64,000 bases of DNA, taken from positions 436,501-500,500 of the forward strand of contig SEMN01000007.1 in NCBI GenBank assembly GCA_005408345.1. The letters are read 5' to 3'. Position numbers and translations under genes: made by a program. The notes under the pieces are model-generated. The model searched no databases. It was not told the origin of the DNA and saw only the letters and a list, made by a program, of their open reading frames with translations. This DNA is from Macquaria australasica (taxonomy: Eukaryota; Chordata; Actinopteri; Centrarchiformes; Percichthyidae). Below are positions 52,431 through 64,000 of the stretch, in pieces (the stretch's first letter is position 1; each line of letters starts with the position of its first letter).

Positions 52431-52452
52431 TTAATTAATTAGCTGTCAATTA
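52431..52452 (+). promoter_or_regulatory. Homeodomain/TALE motif cluster
   Basis: TTAATTAATTAGCTGTCAAT followed by TA packs overlapping TAATTA homeodomain cores, the MEIS/TGIF-type half-site AGCTGTCA and a CAATTA core into 22 bases. The DNA around it has few recognisable repeats. The motifs are seen directly; enhancer function is inference. Confidence 0.3.
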
Positions 52453-53815
52453 TCCAACACAAATTATCCTAAAGATGTTAGTGACATGTATTGTAATCGT
52501 TAATTATTTGTGTGAGGAGATCACACCTTTCTACTGATCTTAACAGGAACAGCTCTTTAGTGTATCTAATTTTAAAAATGAATGTGTCTTTTTTCTTCTT
52601 CTTTCCACATATTCTGGTTACATCTGTTAGTCAATCTTTGCTCTGTGCTATGAGTCACATTTTAGGATTTTAGCCCACCACCGGAGCAAATTTTAATCTC
52701 AGACAAAGGCAGTGTAGTATGACACACCAGAGACAAGATGAGCTATTGCTTTAGCAGTTTCAGGCATAAATGACATTGACTTCTGGGAGATGGAACTCTT
52801 TAACATGCTCTGCACCAACTGAGTCACATCTGCCGTTGACAAACAGCTAAGGAGTAACCTGAGTCTATGTTCTCTTTACTGGCAATTTTTACATTTTATC
52901 ATTGAAGTCAATGAGCCAATCTGCAATTTACGCCGTGGAGAGCGGGATGAGTGTATTCAGAACCCGGTCACACACCCAATCTCCTACTAAAGAGCAGCGA
53001 TAATGTAATAATGCCTCACTGATGTGCCAGGCAGTAATGGTGCTGAACATCTCCCATTCATCCAACACTACCTGATCATTGCTTTAACGGAATAATACAT
53101 TACGGCTGGAAATAGCTGTAAACCTCCAACTTTATCTTGGGAATGTGCACTCCTTTTTACCTCAGGAAACGTTCCTGTCCCTCGGTAATAAAAGGCAGAG
53201 CTATCAGGATGAAATGAAAAAGAGATTGAAACCCCTCTGTCTCTGACAGGCAATGCACACATACAGAGTATGGCCTTCTTATTTTGTAGCCTACAGGCTG
53301 TTTGTATTATTAGGAAAATAGGTATTATGATCTTACGCTTCCACCCAGAAGAAAATGAAACACTGGAGATGTCTGCTTTTTTTCTCTTATGACTGTAAAG
53401 TAGGTCTGATTGACCGTTACTTCACTATTTTAGTCCTGTCAATTCTTCCTTCCTTGACAAATGACACTTAGCCATCTGTCAATAATGGCCCACGTAAATG
53501 CGCTTAAATGGGCCAGGGCACACCAATGTTATGGCTGTTCATCCTATTTAAATTACTTTCTGCCTTACATAATTACAGAAACCTGATATAAGAGGGTAGT
53601 TCAAGCACAGAAGCAGTGTAATGTATAGAGGTGAAGGCAGAGATGCATACAGCAGAAGGCCATGTTACTTAAGGATATAGAAGCGTAAATGACACACTGA
53701 ACAAAGCTTCGTGATAATTGAGAAAAGACAGAGGCGCAAGAAGGTGACATCAGCCATTAACCTTATATCAGGCCATTTTGTAAATCAATGTCACTCACAT
53801 TTAATAACAAGTGTA

Positions 53816-53865
53816 ATCAAAGGAATTATGCAAATTTAATTTGATGCCTCTTGCATTATGCAAAT
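53816..53865 (+). promoter_or_regulatory. Candidate enhancer: TCF/LEF site plus two POU octamers
   Basis: ATCAAAGG (53816-53823) matches the TCF/LEF consensus. The perfect octamer ATGCAAAT occurs at 53828-53835 and 53858-53865, exactly 30 bases apart. The second octamer overlaps a palindrome, TTGCAT-T-ATGCAA (53851-53863), reminiscent of palindromic POU-dimer sites. The dense arrangement in a gene-free stretch suggests a developmental enhancer; this is inferred from motifs only. Confidence 0.4.
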
Positions 53866-54807
53866 CTCAGCCAAATATAATGAATCCTGACACCTGACCA
53901 GTGCAGTATACAGCATGGGTGGTTCTCATTGTTAAGGACTGACTGCTGACAGTATTTGGGGAAAAAGACTGAGGTGAAAGCGGAAAAATGCACTGGAGAT
54001 CATCAATTATATTACTGCTGCTGACTGTAATGAGTCACTGATGTGTGTTTCTGTTTTGTGTTCTGCATTTGGTTGCTATAATAAAGACATTTAGATTCCA
54101 TATTCAAGCTACACTGGATGTTATTAAAAGGTCTTTGTGTAAATTTGTCTAGCGATTCAGATTATGTTTCTGTAATGGATTGAACACACTGAAATACAAG
54201 AATGAAAACAAACGACAAATGTCTGCCGCAGAAGCAATTTTCTGTGTATTGTATTAGTGACCAACATGTCTGCATGACCCACCGACTCTGACAACAACCC
54301 CACAGACACACCGTTACAAGTGGTTCATAATAACAAGGGGACTCCTCGCTTCGGATGCAGTCAGCTGGTTCACTACAACCAAATGTTACGGAGTAAAACA
54401 GCATGTCATGCTGCCATTTGACATGGTGAAATAAGATTAGATGAGATCCATTTCAAAGTGCAGAGGCTGGCCTGTTCCAGCATACAATCTGCAATATACA
54501 AATACCAAGCGAGAGGAGGCGTACTGAGGCATGAACATTGACACACTTACAGAATAATCCTGCTGTCCGCTTTTGAAGGATGCTGCCACTATTTTGAAAT
54601 TTATCCTCGTGTCAATTGGAAATCAGCATCGTATAATATTTATACAGTTAGTAACTGCATTGCTTTAATTTATTCATTATGTTTGGAGGGCCGCTGATAT
54701 TCATTCTCAGTTAATCTAAGATCCTTGACAAAATAATTTAAAAATAAGTCTAAAATTTATGAAATAAATATTTATGAATGTTGATCTAATAAGAGGATAG
54801 AGAGATA

Positions 54808-54863
54808 GATCTAGATTAAGATTAATCTATTATCTGGATCAATAAATTGATCTAGACTAAGAT
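54808..54863. repeat. Imperfect 15-bp direct repeat beside MITE copy 4
   Basis: GATCTAGATTAAGAT (54808-54822) recurs as GATCTAGACTAAGAT (54849-54863), with one mismatch. It lies immediately left of the transposon at 54870. Confidence 0.8.
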
Positions 54864-54869
54864 CAACAA

Positions 54870-55216
54870 TAGAGCTGAAATGATTAGTTAATTTATCAAT
54901 TAGTTGATCGATAGGAAAATTCAGCAACATTTCTGATAATCAGCTAATCATTTAAATCATTTTTAATGCACAAATACCAAAACATGTTCCAGCTTCTCAA
55001 ATGTGAACATTTTCTGTTTTTCTTAGTTAAGGATAAGAACAAACAGGATATCTTTGCTGTTTTGGACTGTTGGTTGGATGAAACAAGCAATCTGAATAGG
55101 TCAACTTGGGCTTTGGCGAACTGCGATGAGAATTTTTCACAATTTTCTGACAATTTGCAGATCGTACAATCAATCTCGATAATCGGCAATGAACATAATC
55201 ATTAGTTGCAGCACTA
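54870..55216 (-). mobile_element. hAT-like MITE, copy 4 (inverted)
   Basis: The left end is TAGAGCTGAAATGATTAG and the right end is ATTAGTTGCAGCACTA. The flanks ATCAACAA (54862-54869) and ATTAATAA (55217-55224) match at 6 of 8 positions, both differences being C/T. The complement contains the family core (ATTGTCAGAAAATTGTGAAA). At 347 bases this is the longest of the four copies. Short open frames on both strands across it are not genes. Confidence 0.75.
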
Positions 55217-58200
55217 ATTAATAAATAAAAAATAAATAAGAAACAGTTTCAGCTGAAGTCATTATCATTTTCGAAAAAGAGCATTTTCACACCGTCAGTT
55301 GTTTCTCTCAGAGGCTATACAGCAGGATTTGTGTGCCTCAGATGGTGTGTGTTACTAAGTCCTTTAGTGTGCACCACTCTAGGAGTAAAATGAGCTTCGA
55401 TCTGTCCCAGAGGTAGCCCATCAAGAGGTGGGGAGGTTAGTTGGTCGTCACGGCCATCTAGACCCTGGCCTGTGAAAGCCTGCCAGAATCAATGCTAATT
55501 ATGCTGCCATCTGCGAGGTGCCTGTGCTAGGTTGACACCTGTTCACTTCCAAGTGACGCACAGAAACTTCAATCAAGCCGGGAAACAAGACGCCAACGCT
55601 GCTGAGGAGGGAAATGATTGGTAAAAGTATTGACAGCGATGATAGCTGGTGGATAACAACTGTATAAGATATACCTGACGCTGGCTAGGCTAGATATGAA
55701 ACCTTACCGTAAAACATAGTCATTCATAGCTAGCTCAAACAGAATCTAGTCTAGAACATCTAATCACTGTTTCTGAGATGATATATACAGTACATCCCCA
55801 GTGAAAATGTCTAATTGACCCTTCCACTCTGTCAGCACAGTCGTTTCTCTCCTGGAATCCCAACTCAGCCTATGTGTGTGATAAATGTCCCTGGGCTATA
55901 GCAACACTGTCCCTTTCCAGATAATTTATCATGCAAAGACAATCAGTCAGAGGACTTGATTAATATTTTCTGGGGGATCTTTTCAACTTTGGAGGCTGAT
56001 CTAGCCAGCCACATTAGGCAGAGTGTTTGCAAGAGGAAACCAATAAACTAGGTTTGGCTGTTTGCTCACTGAGACCGGGGGCCTGTCAATTCTTTGCCCC
56101 TTGAAAGAGATCTGCCATTAAGGTGACATGAGAAACAAATGAGGCCAATTTCTCCTCCAATGTCCCATCTGATATGTCAATAAAAGGCCCAGCAGCCGCA
56201 GGATGCTCCGAGATGGATTTTTCCTTGCAGCTAGACAATCAGTGGAATACATCTAACTTTCCTCCAATAGGTGAATCACTCAGACAAAACCAATGGACTA
56301 GCGTTAAGTAGCAAGTGCAGATCTGGTTTCAGACAAATATATGAATGAGATTTACTTTCCGAGGTTTTGTTTCCCATCTTACAAGATAAGATAAGCCAGG
56401 CAATGCATTTGAATGATGTTTGTCTTTTGCTGGGTATAAAACTGGAGCTTGACCAGACATCAACATCTCCCTTACAGCGGAGAGGTGTAGCAACAAGGGA
56501 TTTCTGTACAGGTATTTTTGTTCAGTCATCAGGCTGGAGGTGTATATACTGTATAGGAGAGGTTGATAAAATGCATTCTTATCCAGCTGAGGCAGTTTCT
56601 GTTCATGCCACGTGGCAGGTGGATTGACACAGCTGACAGATATTAGAAGCTAAATCTCAATAGCAATCAGAGTAAAAAAAAAGTAGCCTTATTAAGTTGA
56701 CCAGCTGTCAACCGTACAGATCAGGATTTCTGTCTGTTTTATTGTACTTGAAAAAATCTGGTTAGGACAGAAAAAGAAAATGTTAACCTTAAGAGGAAAT
56801 AAATAACATTACTATTAATATATCTTTCTAAAATAGTTTGCAAATTAACATTGTAAATGGTGGTGCAGAGCGGCCTTTTACCCTGCCTCAGTCCAGGACT
56901 GACAAACAGAAATTAGAATAGATCACAATTAGAAACAACATTACAGACCCACGTGTGATTGCGATACTTATATGTAGAATGATAGCCTCATCTGCTGAGC
57001 CGCAGCATCGATAGGCATTCATTAAGTATGCAGCTCATAAAGTCAAATGTTTTTCAATAAATATCATGGGAACGAGGCTCGAGATACTCCACATTCAGAG
57101 ACTTACAATGGCAGCATATGTTGAGGTGGATTGAGTCCTCAGGCTCCAATCTGGCTCTCTCTCCCTCGGACTTAGAAGATAAATTATGTGGGCTATTTTT
57201 CCATTATGTTAATCAAAACACTCGCCATATGCATTACTATTATTAGATTGGTAACAGAAGACATCCTGTTTTCAATGTGAAATTGTGAAACTGAGCCTTA
57301 ATTGATCACAAACACAGTTTTAGGATAGTCAAAGATAATTCAACAGCTGGCCTTGTTTATATCTCTTGTTAACACGTTATATATGTTTTATGGGGTGTCA
57401 ATTGATGTTGTTTCATATTACAACAGCAGCCTATTTACAAGGATGCCTCAGTGTGTAATGAGAAGCATAAATGACAAATAAGGTAATCTAACTTGATTTT
57501 TGAAAAAGCAATACAATATCCATTCCAGTTGCTTTTCCCGAGCCGTTTATGTGCTATTGTTGTCAGTGGAGGATGTGGTTTATGTGACTTTAAGCAAAAC
57601 AAACAAAACAAGTGCCGCAGTTCTGGCACTTAAAAAGGGTCTGAGAATGTGCGTTGGCCCACCTGACCCGTGCTAATTGTTTTCGAGATACACATAAGGT
57701 CTCGGGCACCATCTTAAATTCCAAGGTTGCACTTACAGCCTGCTGGACGTCCTTGACTGGAGCCAGACGCAGGTCTAGAGAGGGCCGTTTGGCCAACAAT
57801 GTCATTGTTATGGCCTTTGTCATCTCAATTAGCAGGCGGGTGCTAAAACACAGAGCTCTAAATGGTGGCATCAGTGTTAACCTGGGACACAACACACTGC
57901 CCATAAACCCCAGCACTTATGCCTACTGCTGACCATGCTGTTTGTCTCTCATTACCTTCCGGCAGCAAAACGGGGCCCAGAGGTTACGCTAATGACCCAC
58001 TCTTTCACAAAGTTACTGCGACTACTGTCGTCAGATGGAAGTATGAAATGAAACAATTCAGTTTCCACACACACACAAGCCCGGCCGCTCAGCTAGACCT
58101 GTCAGCAGTCTGAATATTACTGGAGTAAGGTGATACAGTGAGCCTCTGAAAAGAAGGAAAGTCAGTTTATCATTAAGAGTGTGTTTCCGCCGTCAGAAAC

Positions 58201-60243
58201 AGTGGCTGATTAAATTAGGCCCATTTTAAGGTCAATGTATTTCTTTAATCAGTTGTCCCTTTTGATCATCCCCGGGAACAGTGCTCCTCAAACTCAGTCC
58301 TTGGTAATTGGTCCTCCTTGCTGGCTCACTGTCTGTACTCATATCCTCATGGTTTAATGTTTCCAACATTTTCGGCACAGGCAGAGCACATAATGCTGTG
58401 CATGTTTAACAGTCATTTCCATAAGTAAGTGCAATTTCTGTACAGTTTGTTCCTGTGTAATGAAGTGAAATCTTGTTTGTATTCTCCCTATTTCACAAGA
58501 AAACCCACTCAAGCAGCTACACGGGAATTAAAGCGGCTAAAAATTAAAAACCGGCACTATCTTTAACTGAATGTCACATTATTAGGAAATAAAATCAATT
58601 ACTTGCATACTAAGTAGTTCTGTTTTTGTTATTTCTAGTTTTATATTCGGCAAGAGCTTTTTTCCCCCTCATTGTTATTGTCTGAGTCTATAAGTGACCT
58701 TAACAAGAAAAAATGCAAATGATGTGCGAGAGAAAATGGCTAACATTTATTTATCCTCGCTGTTCTCTTGTCTTGTTGGTGTCATTAGAACAGTTCGCTG
58801 CGTCCCATTCTCTCCCATTATCTCTGCTATCAACGCAGCACAGCAAGATTCCAGCAGGGCTATAAATACTTCCCCTGGACCACATACGGCTAGCACATCA
58901 TCTCCCAGACACAGCTTAATGATGGAAAAAAAAATCTAATGTCTTTTTGCCCCCTTTCTTCCTCACATTCTCACAAAACCATGAAAAAAAGTCAGCCAGC
59001 TTGCAGAAGTTACACATACATTTAGTTGGAAAAAAAAATACATTTGCACCTAAGTATCAGCGACGTCTTAGAAGGTGTGAGAGAAAATGATAGATGTCTG
59101 TCTGATCATCCACTGGCACAGGTTTTTGTTGATTGCATCAGGGTCACTGACGCTGGCTCCACAAATCCATTAGAGCGAGAATGCAAAAAGGACACTTTAT
59201 CTGAATTCATTATAAATGGATCTATATCTTATGTTTAGGGCCAAGGACACGATTTGTATCACAATGCAAATATCTATCATTAAATGTTGACAGTTCATTT
59301 TTCCTGGCAAAGAAAGAAAAATGTTTTCGGTGCAGCACTCTTTTCTGTGCTGTTCTTTTCCTGATAAGGCGCCACCAAAGTAGTTGAAGCCGATTTGTTG
59401 TCCAAATTGAACGGTTTGTCATAATTTCATAAGGGGAAAGTATCCGATTTCATGATTTGCATCTATTGTAACATTACAGGTAAACAGTATGATAAATATA
59501 ACCAGTAACGTGGACATACAGCACACCATACTGCTTGTATGCATTTTATAATATTGGAAAAACAATATAAAAAATCTGTCTGGTTTTACTCAAATATAAC
59601 CAACAGTAAATAAGTTGTGAAATGAATAAATTGCAATTGCAAACGCATAACAAAGACAGAGAGGTGTAACAGCAGTAAAACACTCGGAAAACTTTGCGTT
59701 CTACACTAAATTGACAGAAAGTAAAATTACTGTTTGCTACTTGTGTATTCCTATCAAATCAACAGTAACCCTGTCCAACCTCTCCTTCATACAAACTGAC
59801 ACATCATCATTTTTGTGCACTCACAAACTTGTAGGCACTTTGTCCGATTTGGGGAGTTGAATTGCTGAGCACATGGCTGGGCATGTCAGTCAAAGAGCAA
59901 AAGGAGCATCCCGTTGTGTCGCTATCTAAATAATGGCTATAAAGCATAGCTAACGGTGTCCTCTGAAACGTGCTCAGGTGGAAAGAACTAGACAAACAGA
60001 GACAGCCACCGCAGTGCTCCCTGACACAGAGGACAAAGTGAGGGCCTCATTTCCTCCCTCTAATCAGTGTTTACATCCACCCCAGTGCCAATGGCTGGTG
60101 ACTGAGCAAGACGTGTATCAATCACCAAAGGCAACCTAACCAGGGAGGACATAGTGATACACAAACTCACAACACACACTCTGACACAAACAGACCGGGG
60201 AGCAACACGCTCTCATCTTAACCTCTTCCTCTTCCTTTGTGTC

Positions 60244-60248
<5 letters not shown>

Positions 60249-60285
<37 letters not shown>
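60249..60285. repeat. (TC)18 microsatellite
   Basis: About 18 uninterrupted TC units, preceded by a pyrimidine-rich tract (60224-60248). Confidence 0.97.
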
Positions 60286-60286
<1 letters not shown>

Positions 60287-60768
60287 ATGGGTGCAGAGAA
60301 ATTACAGCTAATTAAGGATGTAAATGGTGGCAGAGAGTGACTTCTAATTCTGCATTAAATTGTCTCTTACCTCAGCAGAAAAATTTATCAGAGGAGACAA
60401 TGTCAACTTTTACTGGGGTGGGTTATTTGCATTTCTGCACACATTAATTCTGGGATGTGCAGCGCCTACAGAGCCAAACAGAGGGCATGAACTGCATCCC
60501 AGCGACCAGTAGGCTTCACAGTGGATGTTATTGCTCTTCTCGTCCTGTAGTCTCCTAGCTAGGAAGCTCTTTTCACAAAATAATTGCTGTGCAAGACCCA
60601 CTAGGAAGCATAGCAGGCAAAGACAAACACGCAGAGAAATGCATGTGCCAAGTCTGTAAACTGCTGTCACTTGCTTCACTCCACAGATGTTTACAAGGTC
60701 ACAGCATGGCCATAAAGACCGAATGAACGCGGGGCAACACAGCTCAAAGTGAGGAGCGGAACCGCAGG

Positions 60769-60928
60769 TTAGGTGTTGTAGCTGAGCGCATTAATTATCT
60801 TCGCGGCCATTCTTGAGGTGAAAGCAGCAGATTTGAGGCGCGGCCAACAGAAGCGGTCTACACGGACCGCAAAGTCAGAGGGCACGCCAGCAAACATGTG
60901 GTAGGTGCCAGGCTGCAGGGTCTGAGAT
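60769..60928 (-). other. Possible orphan terminal coding exon, minus strand
   Basis: On the minus strand a pyrimidine-rich acceptor-like sequence (CCTTCTCGTCCCTGGTGCCCAG, AG at 60930-60929) precedes an open frame of 52 codons ending in TAA (60771-60769). Part of the translation is S-Q-T-L-Q-P-G-T-Y-H-M-F-A-G-V-P-S-D-F-A. Third codon positions are GC-rich compared with the AT-rich surroundings, as in real exons. I do not recognise the protein, no partner exon was found in the window, and an open frame also exists on the opposite strand, so this may be chance within a GC-rich patch. Confidence 0.2.
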
Positions 60929-63900
60929 CTGGGCACCAGGGACGAGAAGGATTAGAGATTTATTACAGCTTTTCTGCAAAGTCATGCAGTCGGCCGTATG
61001 TATCAATGACATGGAGGATCTATGTATAAGACATCTAAGCAGAAATACAGACATACTGCATAGCTACATGCAACAATACCTGAATTCTAACAGATATAAT
61101 ACTCCTTGGCTATGACCTCACAGAGACCCATAGATTGTGTTTGCTTGGCCATTGATTGACCCCCAAGTGAAGGACCTCATCATTCTCTCAGCTGTTCCTT
61201 CGTTTCATCCAGCTCAATCCATTTACATTTAAGCACAGCTCTGCTCGGCCTAATTAGTTCCATGGCTCCATTAGTCTACATTGTGGTCAATCCATTCATC
61301 ACTTTGCATGTTAGTTAAAAGCCCATTTCTCTGATCCTGTCACTGTTCTCTGCCTATTACTGTTCTTTTTTTTTTTTCTAGAGGAGAGTGAGGGGGATTA
61401 TGGGTAACTAATTACATCACAATAGGCCCTACCTTATTAGTAACTTGCAGATACTACAATTCAAGTCTGATAAGCTGTATATTTTATTTAATTTCCGCAT
61501 GACTGGACAAAAGAGGACACGTATTTTGTCTGATGAAGAAACTGAGGCTTCCTATTCATTTAACAAGGGAAGAAAAGACAATAAAGAGTAGAATAGAAAG
61601 CGAAGGAGAGAGAATAAGAACGACAGAGAGAAAGAGAGGTGGTAATGATCCCTGCATTGAGAGACTTGGCTTACCCACTGGCATACTGGCTCGTATGGTC
61701 CACTGGCTCCAAACTTGCTGAGGTCTAAAACTCGCATTACGCCTCAAAAAAGGCAGGCAACCAGGACCTCAACACACTGGAGCTAATTAATTCTCAGACA
61801 TAATGAGACATTATCATGTTTGATGTACAGTTCACACACTCTCAGGGTGCTCTCTGCTATCAGGACACAAACAGTTTGCCAAAACTTGCTCTGACAAAAA
61901 GGAAACAATCAGGCGGGGATGACAACACTCATTTAGTAGATAAAGTTGTCATGTCAAACAATGTGAAAGTGACCTCTGCTTATGCTCAAGGATTTATTCT
62001 CTTTGTCAGTTTGTTGTACAAATGGAGGCATCCATGTTCCAAAGCAAAATGCTACAGAGACAATTTAAAGCAGAGAATCCTGGCGAGTTTTGCATTTACA
62101 TCCCTTGTGTTTGAGTAGCTCTGCTGTTTCCTTGGTTGATTATGTCCCATTGGTATTCACTTTACCATTGCCAGGTCACCACCACTTTACGTCTACTATC
62201 TGCTGAAGACAAGTGCAGCGAGGATGATTCTCAGGATGATTCAATGCCTGCTACAGTCCCTGAAAGCGGAACTCATTTCCAAGCCAAGCTACCCCAGAGT
62301 CCCAGCAGGGAGACATGAAGCAATCTCAGGCCCGTGATGCCCTCCCACAGTACCGCTGCCCTTTCACTCCCACATTCTTCCCTTTTATAGGGAATCTATT
62401 TTCCCTCTCCCCCCTGTAAGGTAACTCCATCTGAAATTTTACATCTCCCCTCTCTCTCTCTCTGGTTTCCTCTTCCCATGATGGATGAGCTCCACACTCT
62501 GGGGTGTCTCAGCCTGTCCATCATGCCCTGCGATTAGGAATTAAAAATTGCAAACGTTTCACAATAGCCACCCCCATTTTTCTCCAACTCCCCCTCCCCA
62601 CGCTCCGCCACAACCCCGCCTCTCGCCCAACCACACCTGCCACACCATCACCGCCACTGCCATAACCAAAAGCCTCACAGCCACCATCAACACCACATCC
62701 ACATGCTGCCTAACACACTATCCCCAACTCAGATGCACCAAACACCTACATTCATCTAAGTGGGGAAAAAAAACATAATTTATTTTGTACTTCCCAGATA
62801 ATTTACTTTTTCTTTCCTTTCTACAGGAATTCTCCATTTCCCTATAAAATGAAAATTCATCTAGAATTACATCTTATGTCATCATTATGTTTATTAAGCG
62901 TGGATGATGTATATGAACAGCGCTGGCTTGCCGCTGAGTGCTTAATGATGCATAAGATTAAGCCGAGGCTCTCAGCTGCGCTGTGACTCCCCTCTGGTAC
63001 CCATACTGCCGAGGCATGCTGGGAGTACAAGCTCCAAACGGCCATCAGGTGAAAGGAACTAACATCTCTCTTTTTGTCTGTGCGTGAGTGAGACTGAATG
63101 TGTGTGTGTACTTATGTTTTGTGCACACCGCTGAATGGGAGCGTGTTTCTTCCTGCACACAAGCTGTAGAGCTGTAGAGGAATGGTACACTATCACCGTG
63201 CTTTATAGTATCTGTCCACCTATATTAGAAAGAACTTGCTTTTGCCTTGCTCACTGTGCTCCCATCATGCTGTTTTCTCTCTTCCACCCCTTTCTCCTCT
63301 CTGCCCCTCTATCCATCCCTGGACCCCTTCTCTCTGTGTCCTTCCTCCCTTCATTTCTCTTCTCCCCTTCTCTCTGCCACACCGCTGTTTTGCCGCAGCA
63401 GTCTATGACAAAAACATTATCCTTCTGCTGCTAAACAATCCAATAAACCTCTCCACAGGGAGGAAGTTAACCTCTTGTCTGTTCGACTGATGCCTTCCAG
63501 ACCACGTGACGGCTGCCACAGTAAATTCAAATCATTAGTCTCCTTGCCCCCCATCAGAGAAAAAAACTTCTATTAGTAATGGAGACCTCGTAAGAGACCT
63601 TCCGCGGAGAGCACTGCCTTCCCAATTCCCAGCGGAGAAATCCCGCGCAAAAAACTAATTCTACTTTTAATAATCTGTCATCAAGACCAGAGGCAGTCAT
63701 AAATTATGTGGGGAGCATGTGCGAGAGCGAGCCACAAGAGGGAAATCAGGGTAGAAAATCAAAGCCCAAGTTTGACAAACTTTCCTGAAGATAAATAATA
63801 ACTTACAAACCGGATTAGTTGTTAAGTCACAGCTGAGCGCACAGTCAAGCCATTCCAATCAGCCAATGCAGATGAAGAATTTATAGGTAGAGCTCATCAT

Positions 63901-64000
63901 TTGTTTTCCCGCTCTCCTCCCTCTTTTTATATGCATCCCACCTTTTCTCATTCCTGTCTCCTTCAAGCTTATTATATTCACGGCCTGTTGTCACACCCTG

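Larger units (their letters stand above)
50086..54869. other. Intergenic, repeat-poor; possible regulatory DNA
   Basis: No supportable exon. A 135-codon frame at 50687-51094 sits in a locally GC-richer patch, but has no recognisable domain and no convincing splice context. The stretch from about 51,800 to 54,500 is nearly free of recognisable repeats and contains the motif clusters listed at 52431 and 53816. Confidence 0.45.
55225..64000. other. Intergenic, repeat-poor; possible regulatory DNA
   Basis: Apart from the candidate exon at 60769-60928 and the CT array at 60249, I see no gene, transposon or RNA gene. C-rich sequence occurs at 62565-62760 and pyrimidine-rich sequence at 63270-63400. 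The low repeat content and moderately GC-rich complex sequence (for example 55900-56240, 57600-57950, 63540-63900) would fit conserved non-coding DNA, which only alignment can show. Confidence 0.45.

Overview
The window looks like nuclear DNA of a ray-finned (probably percomorph) fish. It is AT-rich, has one intron-containing vertebrate gene, and carries several short transposon-derived repeats of kinds I recognise from teleost genomes, plus many simple-sequence tracts. There are no operons, no bacterial-type gene density and no CRISPR array. The species cannot be named from the sequence.

The only gene I can support is a carbohydrate sulfotransferase at the left end, coding 2809-4323 on the + strand. 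It is a CHST3 (chondroitin 6-O-sulfotransferase 1) orthologue. A short first coding exon encodes the cytoplasmic stub and membrane anchor, a 207-base intron follows, and one large exon encodes the Golgi-lumenal catalytic domain. The apparent long open frame starting at 3097 begins with GTG, an internal valine codon. The real N-terminus lies in the upstream exon. A poly(A) signal at 5324 closes a 3' UTR of about 1 kb.

From about 5.4 kb to 64 kb I see no convincing protein-coding gene, rRNA or tRNA. This stretch reads as a long intergenic desert, or conceivably very large introns. It holds a TIR-type MITE (5837-6307), a tRNA-derived SINE on the minus strand (about 13050-13228), three kinds of hAT-like non-autonomous element with imperfect 8-bp target-site duplications, a LINE 3' tail (about 23945-24250), a decayed Harbinger-like repeat (about 29078-29475), a MITE with 22-bp perfect terminal inverted repeats (43252-43497), and numerous microsatellites. 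Four copies of one hAT-like MITE family lie between 42.7 and 55.2 kb, three of them with imperfect 8-bp duplications.

The right-hand 20 kb has few recognisable repeats and contains compact clusters of developmental transcription-factor motifs (TCF next to two POU octamers at 53816-53865; a homeodomain/TALE cluster at 52431-52452). This is what a regulatory desert near a developmental gene would look like, but conservation must be tested by alignment. One possible orphan terminal exon on the minus strand (60769-60928) deserves a protein search. I found no evidence of a previously undescribed multi-gene system.
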